This document shows, one piece after another, positions 1-10,744 of a stretch of 64,000 nucleotides of DNA. Both the position numbers and the translations under genes were made by a program. Source of the DNA: Chlorops oryzae (lineage: Eukaryota; Arthropoda; Insecta; Diptera; Chloropidae); NCBI GenBank assembly GCA_020466095.1, contig CM035806.1, positions 7,888,251-7,952,250 on the forward strand. Reading direction: 5' to 3'. Position 1 is the stretch's first letter; every line of letters begins with the position of its first letter. A model generated the notes under the pieces. The model did not search any database, had not been told where the DNA came from, and worked only from the letters and a program-made list of their open reading frames with translations.

Positions 1-399
1 GTGCTTCGTTTTTAGTCGCATTTTTTGAGATATTGTACAAGATTCTTTTCTTTTCTTTAGGTACTTTTCTTCTTCTTCTTCTTCAATTTGCTGTAAATAT
101 TCGCAGCAATATTTCGGTCTGCGTTCTTATTCGCTCTTTGTTTGGTCTTTGGGATTTTTGTCAACACTTTTTTGGTTTTCCCTTTTTTTTTTTTCTTTTC
201 TTTTTTGTATTGGTTGTTGGAAAGTTCTACATTCATGAGTGATATTCCGAGTGAGGTGAGTGAGTGAGTCATGGCTCATGAGCGACGCTTGTAGAAATTC
301 GATTTTCTTGAAATTTTGGATATTTTCTGGTATTCGGCGTATGAATTTTGTGAAGGGGGGCGGGGCAGGGGAAAGAAATGGGGAAAATACAATCGTGTA
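1..399. other. Intergenic AT-rich sequence, no gene seen
   Basis: Pyrimidine-rich on the plus strand, with long T runs around 185-215. Short open frames on both strands are low-complexity Phe/Leu or Lys runs. I see no coding signal, RNA gene or complete repeat before the TA-flanked element that starts at 400. Confidence 0.5.
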
Positions 400-756
400 C
401 AGTCGAATCTGGATATAACGAATCCCTGAAAGTATTGAACAGCTGGAAATTGTGAACGATTTTTTGTAACAGGGACACTTTTCTAAATAATCAGGCCTTT
501 GGAGAGCAGCGGCCTGGGCGGTGGAAATTGGGGGGTTTTCCCCCGGATTCGGGCTTTCTGAAGGGGCATGGGACTTTTTTGGTCGCACATTTTTGTGAGG
601 GGACCCCGGGAAAAAATCCGCCGGGCCGCAAATTTCTCTCAACGGGCCTGTTAATAATGATCAAAACATTCAATCTCGCTAATACGAACAGTCTGGATAC
701 AATGAACAGTAAGTATGTATATGGAAAAATTAATTCACTATATCCAGATTCGACTG
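400..756. mobile_element. TA-flanked pogo/Tc1-type MITE, interrupted
   Basis: Begins CAGTCGAATCTGGATATAA and ends TATATCCAGATTCGACTG, a near-perfect terminal inverted repeat, with TA on both sides (398-399 and 757-758). CAGT ends plus a TA duplication are typical of pogo/Tigger-type Tc1-mariner derivatives. No transposase frame is present. The centre is occupied by a later hAT-type insertion (492-650). Related fragments with the same 'tccagactcgactgta' end occur near 1430-1452. Confidence 0.7.
492..650. mobile_element. hAT-type MITE nested in the 400-756 element
   Basis: GC-rich 159-bp insert starting CAGGCC and ending GGGCCTG. It is flanked by taaataat (484-491) and ttaataat (651-658), an 8-bp duplication with one mismatch. 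The length of the duplication and the CAG/CTG ends suggest a hAT-type non-autonomous element. Its base composition differs sharply from the AT-rich host element. Confidence 0.55.
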
Positions 757-1131
757 TAAGTGCGTACTACAGCAGTCTGGATAGAGAGAACTAATTTTAC
801 CAAAAACAGTTCACACAACCGAGATTGTTCACACTATCGAGATACAATTTTGTATGTTTCATTTGATTTATTTGCGTCAAACAAATATGTAAATAAATGT
901 TATTTTATTTGAAATATCAGTTTCTTGGAAAAAATGCAATACAGTAGAGCACGGATAAATGCAACGCATTTTTTTTTTCTTCTTCGAATTCTTGTGCACT
1001 TATGTATGCGTTCTTTGCAATAATCCATGCAAAATTTTCATGAGTTTTTATGGGGCATTTATTCGTCTTGCATTTATCCGTTTTTTTGCCACGTTCTCCT
1101 AATGATTTTTGAAAGGCCATCTGGGGAAAAG

Positions 1132-1352
1132 CATGATACAATAAAACAAGATAGCGCCACTTGAGAGAGGAAACGTCACAAACTCAAAATCGCGATTCGT
1201 TGTTGTTGTTTTCCCATGTTAAACTGGCTTTTTACTTTTTTGAATAGCATGGGAAACAACAACAGTTTCTAGCTCAGTGACGTCACAAACTCAATTTTCG
1301 GCTCTCAAAATAGCGGTACTGAAGTGGCGCTATCTTGTTTTCTTGTATCATG
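1132..1352. mobile_element. Foldback-like MITE with about 34-bp inverted ends
   Basis: The left end catgatacaataaaacaag and following gatagcgccactt are matched in reverse at 1319-1352 (aagtggcgctatcttgttt, then ttgtatcatg). An inner pair, gttgttgttttcccatg and catgggaaacaacaac, extends the palindrome. The flanks share gggaaaag (1124-1131 and 1353-1360), an exact 8-bp duplication, which suggests a hAT-type origin. There is no coding capacity. Confidence 0.65.
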
Positions 1353-1671
1353 GGGAAAAGTTAAAATGCTAGCATTATCTATTCTACAGGCCATAGGACA
1401 TGTGTTCGTTCACCCCACCAAGGTGTTCACATTATCCAGACTCGACTGTAATATCAATGATCGAAAATACCATCGAAATTCTTCTCTTAGCGCATCATTG
1501 ACATTGATGACAAGAAAATTTTCGAGTAATCATCTTTTGCGTCAATGACATGCGTCATATGAGTATATTGTGACGTCAAAGGTTAAGGATTCTGTTGAAA
1601 TTTTTACAGTTTTTTTGAGTCAAAAGATTTTTTCAAACATTTTTTAAGTGTTTTTTTTCTGATAAATTTAA

Positions 1672-1702
1672 GGGGGCATTCACACATTTGACAGTTAACA
1701 TA

Positions 1703-1734
<32 letters not shown>

Positions 1735-2029
1735 AATTGACGTCAAAATTTAAAATACAGTCAAACTTTCATAACTCGAACTTGGACAACTCGAATATTC
1801 TATAACTCGAACAGAATCGGGTGGCAATAGCAAATATTCGATAGGCATACAATTCCTAGTCGAAGTCTCTATGTATTACTCGAACTATTTCTTTGGATAA
1901 TGGTGGTTCGAGTTTGTGTGGTTTGATTGTATTATTTTTGATTTCAAAAGTTGTGATGTTTACACACTTGTTTGACGATTGTTTTAAGAGAGATTTTGAC
2001 AAAATCGTTTAAATTGTTTAAATGGCCCC
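1672..2029. mobile_element. Harbinger-type MITE (GGGGGCATT family), copy 1
   Basis: The left end GGGGGCATTCACACATTTGA follows TAA; the right end TTTAAATGGCCCC precedes TTA. A three-base T-rich target and G-rich ends resemble PIF/Harbinger elements. A second, cleaner copy of the family lies at 13300-13634. This copy is split by a TA-flanked element at 1758-1929 and carries a long poly-A run near 1705-1732. Confidence 0.5.
1758..1929. mobile_element. pogo-type MITE nested in the 1672-2029 element
   Basis: Starts CAGTCAAACTTTCATAACTC after TA (1756-1757) and ends GTGTGGTTTGATTG before TA (1930-1931). The interior repeats the word 'actcgaac' several times, as in other fly pogo-type MITEs. It is non-coding. 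Confidence 0.6.
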
Positions 2030-2048
2030 TTACAATTACATTTTGTAC

Positions 2049-2050
2049 AG

Positions 2051-2094
<44 letters not shown>

Positions 2095-2103
2095 CTCTCT
2101 CTT
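2049..2103. repeat. (CT)n microsatellite
   Basis: Almost uninterrupted CT dinucleotides, followed by 'cttaagcggacacc'. That phrase, together with the 'tacagtgtac' just before the run, looks like the left end of another TA-flanked element whose right end I cannot place. An inverted pair 'gggctctacgc'/'gcgtagagccc' sits at 2143-2153 and 2344-2354. Confidence 0.8.
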
Positions 2104-2571
2104 AAGCGGACACCTATGGGACCGAAAAATGTTTCCGCTTAATGGGCTCTACGCAGATATGCAGGAAGTATAGAGCTCGTTCTTGTGAAGAAAGGAAATC
2201 AGAGTTGAAATTTCGATGGCAGGTCGACAGAAATATAGAAAATGTATGATTTAAATGCAACCCTGTGAGTCCGATTACTTTTAATTAGCGTATGCGTTCA
2301 AGTAGCGAAAGTAAGCCAAAGTACTTATCTTTTTTTTTCTAGAGCGTAGAGCCCTTAAGGGAGGATTCTCTTTTGTTCCTACTCAAATCGCGGTTACTTT
2401 TATTTTACCGAAGGAAATTTTTTCTCCAACATAGGTATGCTACTTTGATAAGAACGGTCAATTCAGACCAGGAACCCAGCCAGAGGAGGGTTTTAGAGGT
2501 TCAAAAACCCCCCACTCTCTCCGCTTACCCGCCAAAAACAAGATTAATTCTTTAAAGTGGTGCGTCATAAC

Positions 2572-2781
2572 TAGGGATCCCAAAATCCCGGGATATCCCG
2601 GGATTTAGTCCCGCTCGTTTTCTTGGCTATTCAACAATAGCTTGATTAACACATCCATATAATTCATATATTTTAACTTCGACTAAAAAAATTAAAAGAT
2701 TTAAACGATTTTGTCCGATTTTTTCTATGAATTTAACGATTTTTTACTATTTTTTTTTAAATCCCGGGATTGGCATGCCTA
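2572..2781. mobile_element. hAT-type MITE with exact 8-bp duplication GTCATAAC
   Basis: Starts TAGGGATCCCAAAATCCCGG and ends CCCGGGATTGGCATGCCTA, imperfect inverted repeats. GTCATAAC is duplicated exactly at 2564-2571 and 2782-2789. An 8-bp duplication with TAGGG-type ends fits hAT. The 210-bp element is AT-rich inside and has no coding frame. Confidence 0.8.
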
Positions 2782-2789
2782 GTCATAAC

Positions 2790-5400
2790 TACATACAGTT
2801 CAGAATAAAATGCCCTAAAAGCGACAAAAAAATTTATCAATTAATTATTTATTTTCTTTAGATTACAGTTTATGGGAGCCCCTGGGCCATGGCCTACCCG
2901 GTAAATCCCTTAATCCGGCCCTGCCCTCCAAAAAAAAAAGAGGTTAAGAGGTTGGCCCGTATGAAGCTCATTGGTGAATTTTTCATTTTTTGCTTATCGA
3001 ACTAAGGAATTGCTCAAAAGCTAGAGAAAAAAATGTGTGATCTCATCCTTTTATGCATACGAGGCGTTTATTTACTGAACTGCTGCAACAGTTATCTCTA
3101 ATGCATCTAATGTTATTACTTTAATTTTGTTGAAGCAAAAGCGACTTCACGTCATTAGCTAATTAACCCTCAAATGCCAAAATTTTTTTTTTTTTTTCGC
3201 TGAAAAGTTCTTGATAAAACTAATTTAGGGTAGAGAAACATGAATCTGAAATTATTAGGTATTGTTATTGTAATTTGTTCGAAAAAAGTACGTCTAGAGA
3301 CGGGTTAAATAATTTTTATATGAATATTTATGCAATTCATCATACCTGGGAATGTTTTCTCTAAATAACTTGTATGGCTTACAGGCCAAATTTCTTACTA
3401 CACGCACTGCAGTCTCATTGCATTTTTGCGATTGCTAATTTGCATGAAAATAAGTTCGGCTCTTTGGGGACTTCCTCACTGAGGAGATGATAGTCCCGCA
3501 TTGAAATGAATGATGGTGAAAAAAAGCACTTACCTTAAATTAGAATTTCGTAAATATCCTTCCTCTCTTGCTGCGCTCTTGCTGCATTCTCATGCATTCA
3601 TTGAGAATCCATCCTATGTCGGTTTGTCTGGCTGACTGGCTGTCTTTCTGTCACTTTTTTGCAAATTATAATTGTGTACACTTTTTTTTTTTTTTTCTTA
3701 ATTAGAGAGAGAGAGAGAGAGAGAGAGAGATAATATGGATGTGCACTGTGAAATGGTTGTGATTTGTTGTTGGGAATCGAATCGATTGAATCTTTTTTTT
3801 TTTTATTTTCGAAGTGTAATTAAAATTGACTCGATTAGCTGTATTCAAAGAAACCCGCGCTTAAGACACGCTGCTCTCTTCGCATTCTCTCTTTTTTTTC
3901 TTCTTCTTCTTTTTGTCTCTCCGCGCGCTCTGCTCGGCCGCTTTCTTTACCACTTTTTGCACTATTGCACTCGGAAAGATCACTCGCCTTTTGGGTGAAA
4001 ACAAAAAAAAAAAAAAAAAAAAAAAAAACAAACAAACAGGTAAAAGGCAATATTAAATCGATGGAAATTCAAATTGTAATTCCAAGTCGAGTCATGAATT
4101 AATTCTTTTTTTTTTTTAATTGAATCTTTCGCTAGATTCCCCAAAATATTTTATTTTGCGTGCTCTTTTGTGGAAACCGACAACAAAAACAAAAAAAAAA
4201 AAAAAAAAAAAAAAACAAAACAAAAATAAATAAATCCCGTTTACTTTATATATTTTTATTATTATTATTTTTTATTATTATTTTTTTTTTTTATTACTAT
4301 TTATTATTATTATTATTTTTTGTTTTTATTTCATTTTATTACATACACATTTCACGAGGAATTCTATCGACGCGAGCTGTTGGTTTTGTTTTGTTTGTTT
4401 TTAAGCGTGTTGTTTTTGCTGATCTCTCGCTGATCTCGATTGATAAAAGCTCCATGGACAAATGACCACGCCATTTAACAAATAAATAATTCAGATATTA
4501 CGGATATATTATATTAATCTACTGATGGAGAATCTTCACACGCGCCACAGTCACACACTTTTAAAATTATAGGAAGTAACGTACGAAACGATACACAACA
4601 AAAAACGTTCTGCGGCAAACAGTTTGCGCTGCTAATAGGGTTGGCCGAAAAACATCGATAGCATCGGAAATTATCGGAAATGTCGAAATATCGCAACGAT
4701 AAGTATTCGATACTTTATTTCGATGTACATTTGTACTGATTAGTATTTTTTTTTTTTTGTGAAAATCATCTCTGAGAGAGACAACGCAGAGAGCAAGCCG
4801 GTGAGAGAGAGAGAGAGAGAGTAAGCTGCGCGAGCAAGCACCACCCAGTTGCAAATAAGGGGAAGTCCTCTACTAAGCGATGCATCACTTGAACTATCCC
4901 AAGCACTGTCAATTGGCATTAGTTCGCGTGGCAGTCATTCAGCAGGGAAAAGGTGATGTGTTCAAAGAATAGCGTGGATTTTTTTTTTTTTAATCAAAAA
5001 GTAGCATATTTTCAGGATTGAACTAAAATTTTAAAAGCAAAAGCAAAAGCAAAATTTTTTTGAACATCTCACTTCTGCCTGCTGATGAGAGGCATAGCCC
5101 CACCCAACATTTGGAAGACTGTTTTATGAGAAGATTAATTTACGAGTCTTTTTCGAGCCCTCTTGATGATTGAAAAGTGATCGATCACAAGGACGATTAA
5201 AAGAAGACTCGAAAACGACCCTTCAATATGTTTCAAAAGCGAGTCGTATTCAAATTACAAAAACAAAATATAGAGCAATCGCCAATTAATCATGTATGGG
5301 ATTGAAATATGATCATTCAAATAATTTCTATCTTATATGTCACTCAATATTTGACTCAAAATTGAATTGAATGGAATTTTACTTTAAAGTTATACACGAA
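2790..5400. other. Intergenic, repeats only
   Basis: Apart from the 146-bp TTAA-flanked MITE at 3163, this stretch holds microsatellites and homopolymers: (GA)n at about 3704-3729, poly-A near 4003-4028 and 4190-4215, (TTA)n/T-rich DNA at 4250-4340, and (GA)n at about 4801-4820. Open frames here are homopolymer artefacts. I see no gene. Confidence 0.5.
3163..3308. mobile_element. TTAA-flanked MITE (TTAACCCTC family), diverged copy
   Basis: Begins TTAACCCTCAAATGCC and ends with GTCTAGAGACGGGTTAA. Better copies are at 52593-52758 and 62099-62278, which end GGCATTAGAGGGTTAA or a close variant. The TTAA target and CCC start suggest a piggyBac-type non-autonomous element. Part of the right end is missing in this copy. 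Confidence 0.55.
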
Positions 5401-5421
5401 AAATTTCCATGACTTTCGATT

Positions 5422-5500
5422 TCGAAAGCTTGGTGTCGACGGGTGAGCACAGGACTAGAAAACGAGAGTTCCTAGGTTCAAATCCCACCTAAGACAAAGG
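5422..5500 (+). repeat. tRNA-like promoter of a SINE
   Basis: A box-A-like stretch (tggtgtcgacgggtgagcac) is followed about 40 bases later by a clear box B (ggttcaaatccc, 5474-5485), the internal RNA polymerase III promoter of tRNA-derived SINEs. It is followed by an A/T-rich tail. No seven-base acceptor stem is visible, so it is not a working tRNA gene. Downstream (5625-5760) the word 'atgactcgaaaatgataac' is repeated imperfectly; similar words near 5140-5220 run in the opposite sense. Confidence 0.5.
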
Positions 5501-6052
5501 AAAAAAAAACTTGAATTTATAATAATAATACATATAACATCATAACATATACACGGAAAATGTGTAATTGATTTAAAAATTTTTTTATTTTTTTTATTTT
5601 TAGAAAGCAATTGAATATAAATATGAGTCGTAGAAGGCTCCAAAATGATAGCAAATATGAGTCGTAGAAGACTCGAAAATAGTAACAAAAATGACTCGAA
5701 AATGATAACAAATATGACTCGAAAAGGACTCGCAAATGATATCAAATATGACTCCCTAAGAAGAGTCGCGGCTAGGGTTCCAATTTCTCCCGACAAAAGT
5801 ATCATTTTTGATCAGAAAACGAGCGCATATTTGATCGTTTTAATCAGAAAGGCGACTCGAAAAAGACTCGCTTTTGATCAAAAATTACGAAAAATGCTAG
5901 CTGGGAGGATAGGCCTACCCAAAGCGGCCATGTTCGAACAAAGTGGATGTGTAGAAGTAATGGGAAAAGTCTATGATATTCCCTCGCTTAGGAATGTTCA
6001 AATGATCAATCCGGAGAGTATAAAAAAAATTTGCAACTGGGCAACTATTATT

Positions 6053-6473
6053 CCAGCGGAAAAAAACGGTAAACCCTGAAATTTTTCTTTCATTATTTCG
6101 TCATGGAATATTGAACGAATGATTTCTTGCATGATAAAGTAATGGAGAGTTTGTTGCAATAGGTAATGCCTCACCGATTTCCCTTAACTTGTAAGCGAAA
6201 ACTTCAGGCTGTCAAAAGTGTTTTTTGTCTAGAAAGATTGGCTTACATATCAATGCATAAAGTAAGCCTTACCGTTTTGCTTACGCCGTATAGTAGAACG
6301 TTCGGCTATAGATAAATTATCTGAATACTGAATTTCTGCCTTACATGATGGTAAGCGAAATCGGTAATGCCTGAATTTCCAATGACATCGCTGTGTTAAA
6401 ATTCAGGCATTCCGTAAGGGGTGGCTCGCATGAATTTCTTGTAGAAAAATTCAGATTTTTACCGCTGGGTATC
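6053..6473. mobile_element. Inverted-repeat element, class unclear
   Basis: The left end ccagcggaaaaaaacggtaa, followed by ccctgaaatttttc, is mirrored at the right by agaaaaattcagatttttac followed by cgctggg. Inside, a second inverted pair (accgatttcccttac-like and gtaagcgaaatcggt) and repeated 'gtaagcg' words occur. I cannot define a target duplication, so the exact ends are uncertain. Confidence 0.4.
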
Positions 6474-6642
6474 TATATTCCTATGAAAATATCTCTGCCG
6501 AAATTATATTCCCATGGAATTTGCTCTGCCACTAATATATTCCTATGAAAAGTTGCTTCTGGGTTCCTTCCACTCCCCGCAACTAGGTTTGTAGAGGATT
6601 TCACCTCCTCGCGGCGATTTCAGAGTTGCATTTGTTGGGCGG

Positions 6643-6720
6643 TATGGGCGAGCTAATGAATGGACTAGGAATCGAAAATCGAAGGCCGAGAGTGGGTGGG
6701 TTCGAAACCCATCGAACACC
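6643..6720 (+). repeat. tRNA-like SINE head
   Basis: Box-A-like 'gagctaatgaatgg' and box B 'gggttcgaaaccc' (about 6698-6710) lie in the normal order, followed by a T-rich stretch. With the opposite-strand head at 6838-6916 it encloses an AT-rich centre that contains the mirrored word atttcaattgtt / aacaattgaaat. Confidence 0.45.
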
Positions 6721-6837
6721 GAGCCAAATTTTTTTTTTTTTATCAGGAGAATTTTTTAAGAATAATAAAAAATTATTTTTATTATTTCAATTGTTATTAT
6801 AATTATTATAATTATTTATAACAATTGAAATAAATCA

Positions 6838-6916
6838 ACTCGGCCGTGGGATTTGAACCCAGCGACAGCAAAACGTTCGAGACCGCAAAGCGACACGATT
6901 AGCCATACAGCCGAGC
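6838..6916 (-). repeat. tRNA-like SINE head or tRNA pseudogene
   Basis: Read on the minus strand, the ends GCTCGGC and GCCGAGT pair as a seven-base acceptor stem with one G-T pair. Box A (TGGCTAATCGTG) and box B (GGGTTCAAATCCC) are well placed and the length is 79 bases. The D arm is poor, so I read it as a tRNA-derived SINE head rather than a functional tRNA. A tRNA-scan would decide. Confidence 0.5.
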
Positions 6917-7221
6917 AAGCCACTTGGCGGTTGTTGTCTTAACTACATTTTTGTCAATACTCTGAGCTTCTATTAAAGCATATCTCCCGAAAGTATACCA
7001 TATATAAAATGATAAAAGTTTGATATGAAGTCTCTTCAAATTGAGTCCCACAAAAGTATGCATCGAAAAATTTTGATATTAAAAATCGTGGGTTTTCCTG
7101 AAAATATTGCAACACAACGACGACGATATCAGAAATATATAGTGAAATTATGTTTATCGTTCATTATTGTTCGAACAAAATTTCGCTGGAAAATACTCAA
7201 AACTAATAGGAAATTTTAGCC

Positions 7222-7963
7222 TTAAGGGGACCTTCTGGTCTAGAATTTTTTGAAAATTGATTTTTTTTTTTTTATATATTTCGGAAGAATAGACTTTTAA
7301 GAATATGCTGGCAAAGTTTCGTGAAGATATTGACAATATTTGTTTTGCTACAGCCTTTTTAGAAGGTGGAGACAGCAGGCAGCGCGCTTGATCAAAGCAA
7401 CTTTGAACGCGTTTATCTCAAAACTACTTTTTTTGACCTGGTGTGAATGAAAACAAAAAAAACCATCGAACCGATTTGTCTGGAATTTTTATATATTATT
7501 CATAACATCAATGGCTATGGCCCGAACTAGAATCGAATTTTTATTTCAAGAACTTCATATTTTTTCATCAAAAAAATGGTCAAAAAAAGGGGAGTTTTTG
7601 ATGGTTGAAATAAAAAATTGCGCCATTTTGTCAATTTAAAAAAAAAAATTTTTTATTCTAGTTCCTGCCATAGCCGCATTCATTCTGATTAATAACATAT
7701 TTTTGTTTTTTTTTTCGATTACCAGAACTGCCAAAATCTTTCACACCACGGAGGTACTTTTTCAAAGAGGGTCCACTTCAACGCCATTTTTAAAATACCA
7801 AAAAAAAAAAAAAAAATTACAACAACATTTTTTATTTTTTGTCAATATAGAATATAATAAGCCTGCATACTTAGAAAATCGTTTTTTTTAATTGGCTTAA
7901 TACCAAAAAAAAATCATGAAAATACCCTAAATTTTCGTGCTCTAGACCAGAAGGTCCCCTTAA
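7222..7963. mobile_element. TTAA-flanked piggyBac-type element, family B (742 bp)
   Basis: Starts TTAAGGGGACCTTCTGGTCT and ends AGACCAGAAGGTCCCCTTAA, a perfect inverted repeat that includes the TTAA target. It has no transposase frame. Its length and an internal stretch (aacgcgtttatctcaaaact near 7408) resemble the three family A copies at 20460, 42330 and 57094, so the families look like distant relatives. Confidence 0.75.
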
Positions 7964-8233
7964 ACAATGAAAAAATTACCTGTTTTCAATGAATTCTTTC
8001 ACATGCACACATAGGTAAGTATGTACCCAAAAAGGCCACGAGCGCAAAAAAAAAAAACCTAAATAACATTTCATAACAACAAATTTATGGGTCTATCCTC
8101 GTCTAAGAACTGTTTTCTATGGAAGGAAAATGGCCTAACATTGATTTTTCGAGCCAACTAGAGGTGGCGTTAGTGCAACATTTATTGCATTACAAACTAT
8201 ATTCAAATTCTGTGTGTATGAACACCCTAAGGT

Positions 8234-9538
8234 CAGTGGCGTATCGAGACATTACGGCGCCCGTGGACAAATGGAGGAAATGCCAAAAACAAAACTGCCC
8301 TTCTCCCTTCCTTCTAACTAGGCACGGCAGAACGGCGTTTACATGGGGTAGTTGTACCCACTCGAGATTTTCCGAGTGGGTATTTTACCCACTCGAAATT
8401 TTCCAAGTGGCTATTTTACATAAGCCAAAACTACCAAACGGAAGTATTTGGAAAATACTTGGCCGCGAAAATTTAATACGTAAAAATTTTACCCTAATAA
8501 TTGTCTTTTTAAATAAAATGTTATTCTATTATTTCGGAGGCATTTACTGCATGTATGATATGTTGTACATTCCAAGTCGGAAGTTAATACGTTTGGCGGT
8601 TCAAAAGTTATAAGTATTTTTTCATTTTTGGAGGTAGGAGTGGGCGGATCACGCCCATATTTTGCAGTTATATCCCAATGAGTGAAAGGTATGTACGTTC
8701 CAAGTCCGAAGTGAATATGTTCAGTAGTTCAGGAGTTTTTAGCATATTTCATTTGTGGGGGAAGCAGTGGGCGGATCACGCCCATATTTTTCAATAACAT
8801 CCCAATGGGTCCAAGGTATATATGTTCCAAGTTTGAAGTGATATGTTAAGTGGTTCAGAAGTTATGAGCATTTTTCTATATGCGACGGCGCGCCTTTCCA
8901 AGAATGCGGAATGTATTCTATGTATGTACGCATGTACAATATTGCATCAGCTTTTCTTTCTAAATGCTTTGCGGTAGCATTTGTTTACATACATATATAA
9001 AAATGCTCGTAACTTCTGAACCACTGAACACATTCACTTCAAAATTGGATCATATATACCTTGGACCCATTGGGATGTTATTGAAAAATATGGGCGTGAT
9101 CCGCCCACTGCTTCCCCACAAAAAAATATGCTAATAACTCCTGAACTACTGAACATATTCACTTCGGACTTGGAACGTACATACCTTTCACTCATTGGGA
9201 TATTACTGCAAAATATGGGCGTGATCCGCCCACTCCTACCTCCACAAATGGAAAAATACTTATAACTTCTGAACCACAAAACTTCGGACTTGGAATGTTG
9301 TATGTGTGTACATATAGATGTAGGTACATATGTACATATCGTTAGCTTCGGATAGAAAGGGCGTATCATTTGTTTTTTCAAAAATAAGATTTTTAATTTT
9401 ACTAGTGGTCCACTCTTTATTTTAACTTAAAAACATCGATACTATCGATGTATCGATGTTAACATCGATTTTTTCCCACCTCTACTACCCACTCGGGAAA
9501 AATCTGTTCTGCCGTGCCTGCTTCTAACTACGCCACTG
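8234..9538. mobile_element. hAT-type MITE split by a foldback element
   Basis: CAGTGGCGTATC at 8234 and TACGCCACTG ending at 9538 are the inverted ends of the CAGTGGCG MITE type seen elsewhere in this window (for example 25679). The two parts (8234-8320 and 9531-9538) are separated by the 1.2-kb foldback. The flanking 8-mers do not match, so the original duplication has decayed or the ends are chimeric. Confidence 0.5.
8321..9520. mobile_element. Foldback element with 10-bp target duplication
   Basis: The ends ggcacggcagaac and gttctgccgtgcc are inverted, and cttctaacta is duplicated exactly at 8311-8320 and 9521-9530. Most of the 1.2 kb is palindromic: the arm with 'gtgggcggatcacgcccat' (about 8640-8800) is repeated in reverse at about 9080-9245. 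A 9-10 bp duplication with long inverted arms fits foldback or Mutator-like elements. The frames inside are not conserved proteins. Confidence 0.7.
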
Positions 9539-9677
9539 CGCTATTAATTTTGATTCTTTTTTTTTGGCACTACATTGACTGTTTTTACTCTCAAGGCCTC
9601 ATATATACCTAATTTTGCTTACCAGCTTTTATCGTTTTTAAAAAGACAAAATAATTTTTTGTGACGGTTATTATGAC

Positions 9678-9918
9678 TAGGGCTCAGATTTTTTTGCTTT
9701 TATAAATTTAAAGCATACTTTATGGAGTAAAAATTTTGTTCAACTCACATAAAGTTCAGATTCAAATCGATTTTTAACTTCAATGTGAATTTTTTGAAAT
9801 TAGAAAAGCGGTTTGAGGTTGAAATTCCCTCAACTTATTCGCAAAATGCCGGTTATTAAAAGTTTTTGATCCGCAAAGTATGCTTTAAATTTATAAAAGC
9901 ATAAAAATCCGAGCCCTA
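9678..9918. mobile_element. hAT-type MITE with exact 8-bp duplication ATTATGAC
   Basis: The left end TAGGGCTCAGATTTTT and right end AAAAATCCGAGCCCTA, with about 45 bp of inverted repeat on each side. ATTATGAC is duplicated exactly at 9670-9677 and 9919-9926. Non-coding, 241 bp. Confidence 0.85.
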
Positions 9919-9926
9919 ATTATGAC

Positions 9927-10617
9927 GATTATTTAGTTTTTCTGTTACTATGCCATTCGTTCATATTAACAGCCAGGAAATGCATCCGAATCATTAGAAA
10001 TACCTGATCAAATATTTTTTTGAAGTCCATGGCCATATTTAGGAGGCTTTTTTTCTATTCGATACATCGTCCCTTCGAGTATTTTTTCTTCTATTCTATT
10101 TGCTAAGGAAAAGTGAATAAAACGGTGCATTCCGTTAAACTAAATTTTGACTGCAGTTCCTAAAAGTACTCGGTTAATATAACAACTTCCTTAATTTGGA
10201 TTTATCAGATCGGCTACAGGTCAATATTAAATCGATCTCGAAAATTGTGGCCGAGAATTAAGTTACACTCTAACTTATGGCTATATATCTCTTAAACCGT
10301 TTAATATTTTATTTTCCTGTCTATGATAAATTTGTACCTTTAGACTTGAACAAAATAGCTATAGTACTAAATTATCCGAAATGACTCTATCTAATTGCTA
10401 AAAATTGACAAATTCTCAAAGCTTTTACGATTTTTATAAAAAATGTTTTTAACATATCTGACCCATAGCTGGCCCGAACGGAAAACCACTATTCGTCAAT
10501 ATACTATTGAAAATTATCTAAAATAAAATGTGGCCCCCTAGACCATGGCCTACCCGGTTCATACTATAATCCGGTCCTGATATTACACAACCAAAAAAAA
10601 AACAAAACATTTTACTA
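9927..10617. other. Intergenic, no gene seen
   Basis: AT-rich sequence with no coding signal. The phrase 'gaccatggcctacccggtt' with 'taatccggtcctg' at 10535-10580 also occurs near 2888-2930, which suggests a low-copy repeat related to the CAG-ended MITEs. Confidence 0.4.
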
Positions 10618-10742
10618 GTGGTACTCTTGCAGCTTCGCAAATGCCTTCGCAACTTTTCCCATCGTAAATTTTCATATCAATTTTGACAGTTGTGTGACAA
10701 ATTTCTGATTTCCCGCAATTTTCGAAGCTGCATGAGTCCCAC
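10618..10742 (+). mobile_element. TA-flanked 125-bp MITE (GTGGTACTC family), single copy
   Basis: GTGGTACTCTTGCAGCTTCG at the left and CGAAGCTGCATGAGTCCCAC at the right form the inverted ends, with TA on both sides (10616-10617 and 10743-10744). This fits a Tc1/mariner-type MITE. Another solo copy lies at 12958-13083 in the opposite orientation, and a tandem array of the same unit occupies 49922-50571. Confidence 0.8.
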
Positions 10743-10744
10743 TA

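Noticed and set aside
5645..6079. 144-codon plus-strand frame
   Set aside because: The first half is a repeat of 'actcgaaaatgataac' words and the second half crosses into an inverted-repeat element; no family recognised and no splice context.
6838..6916. A functional tRNA gene
   Set aside because: Acceptor and T arms are good, but the D arm is poor and there is a paired SINE-like head nearby.
8119..8613. 164-codon plus-strand frame
   Set aside because: Runs across a MITE end and into the foldback arm; the protein has no recognisable features.
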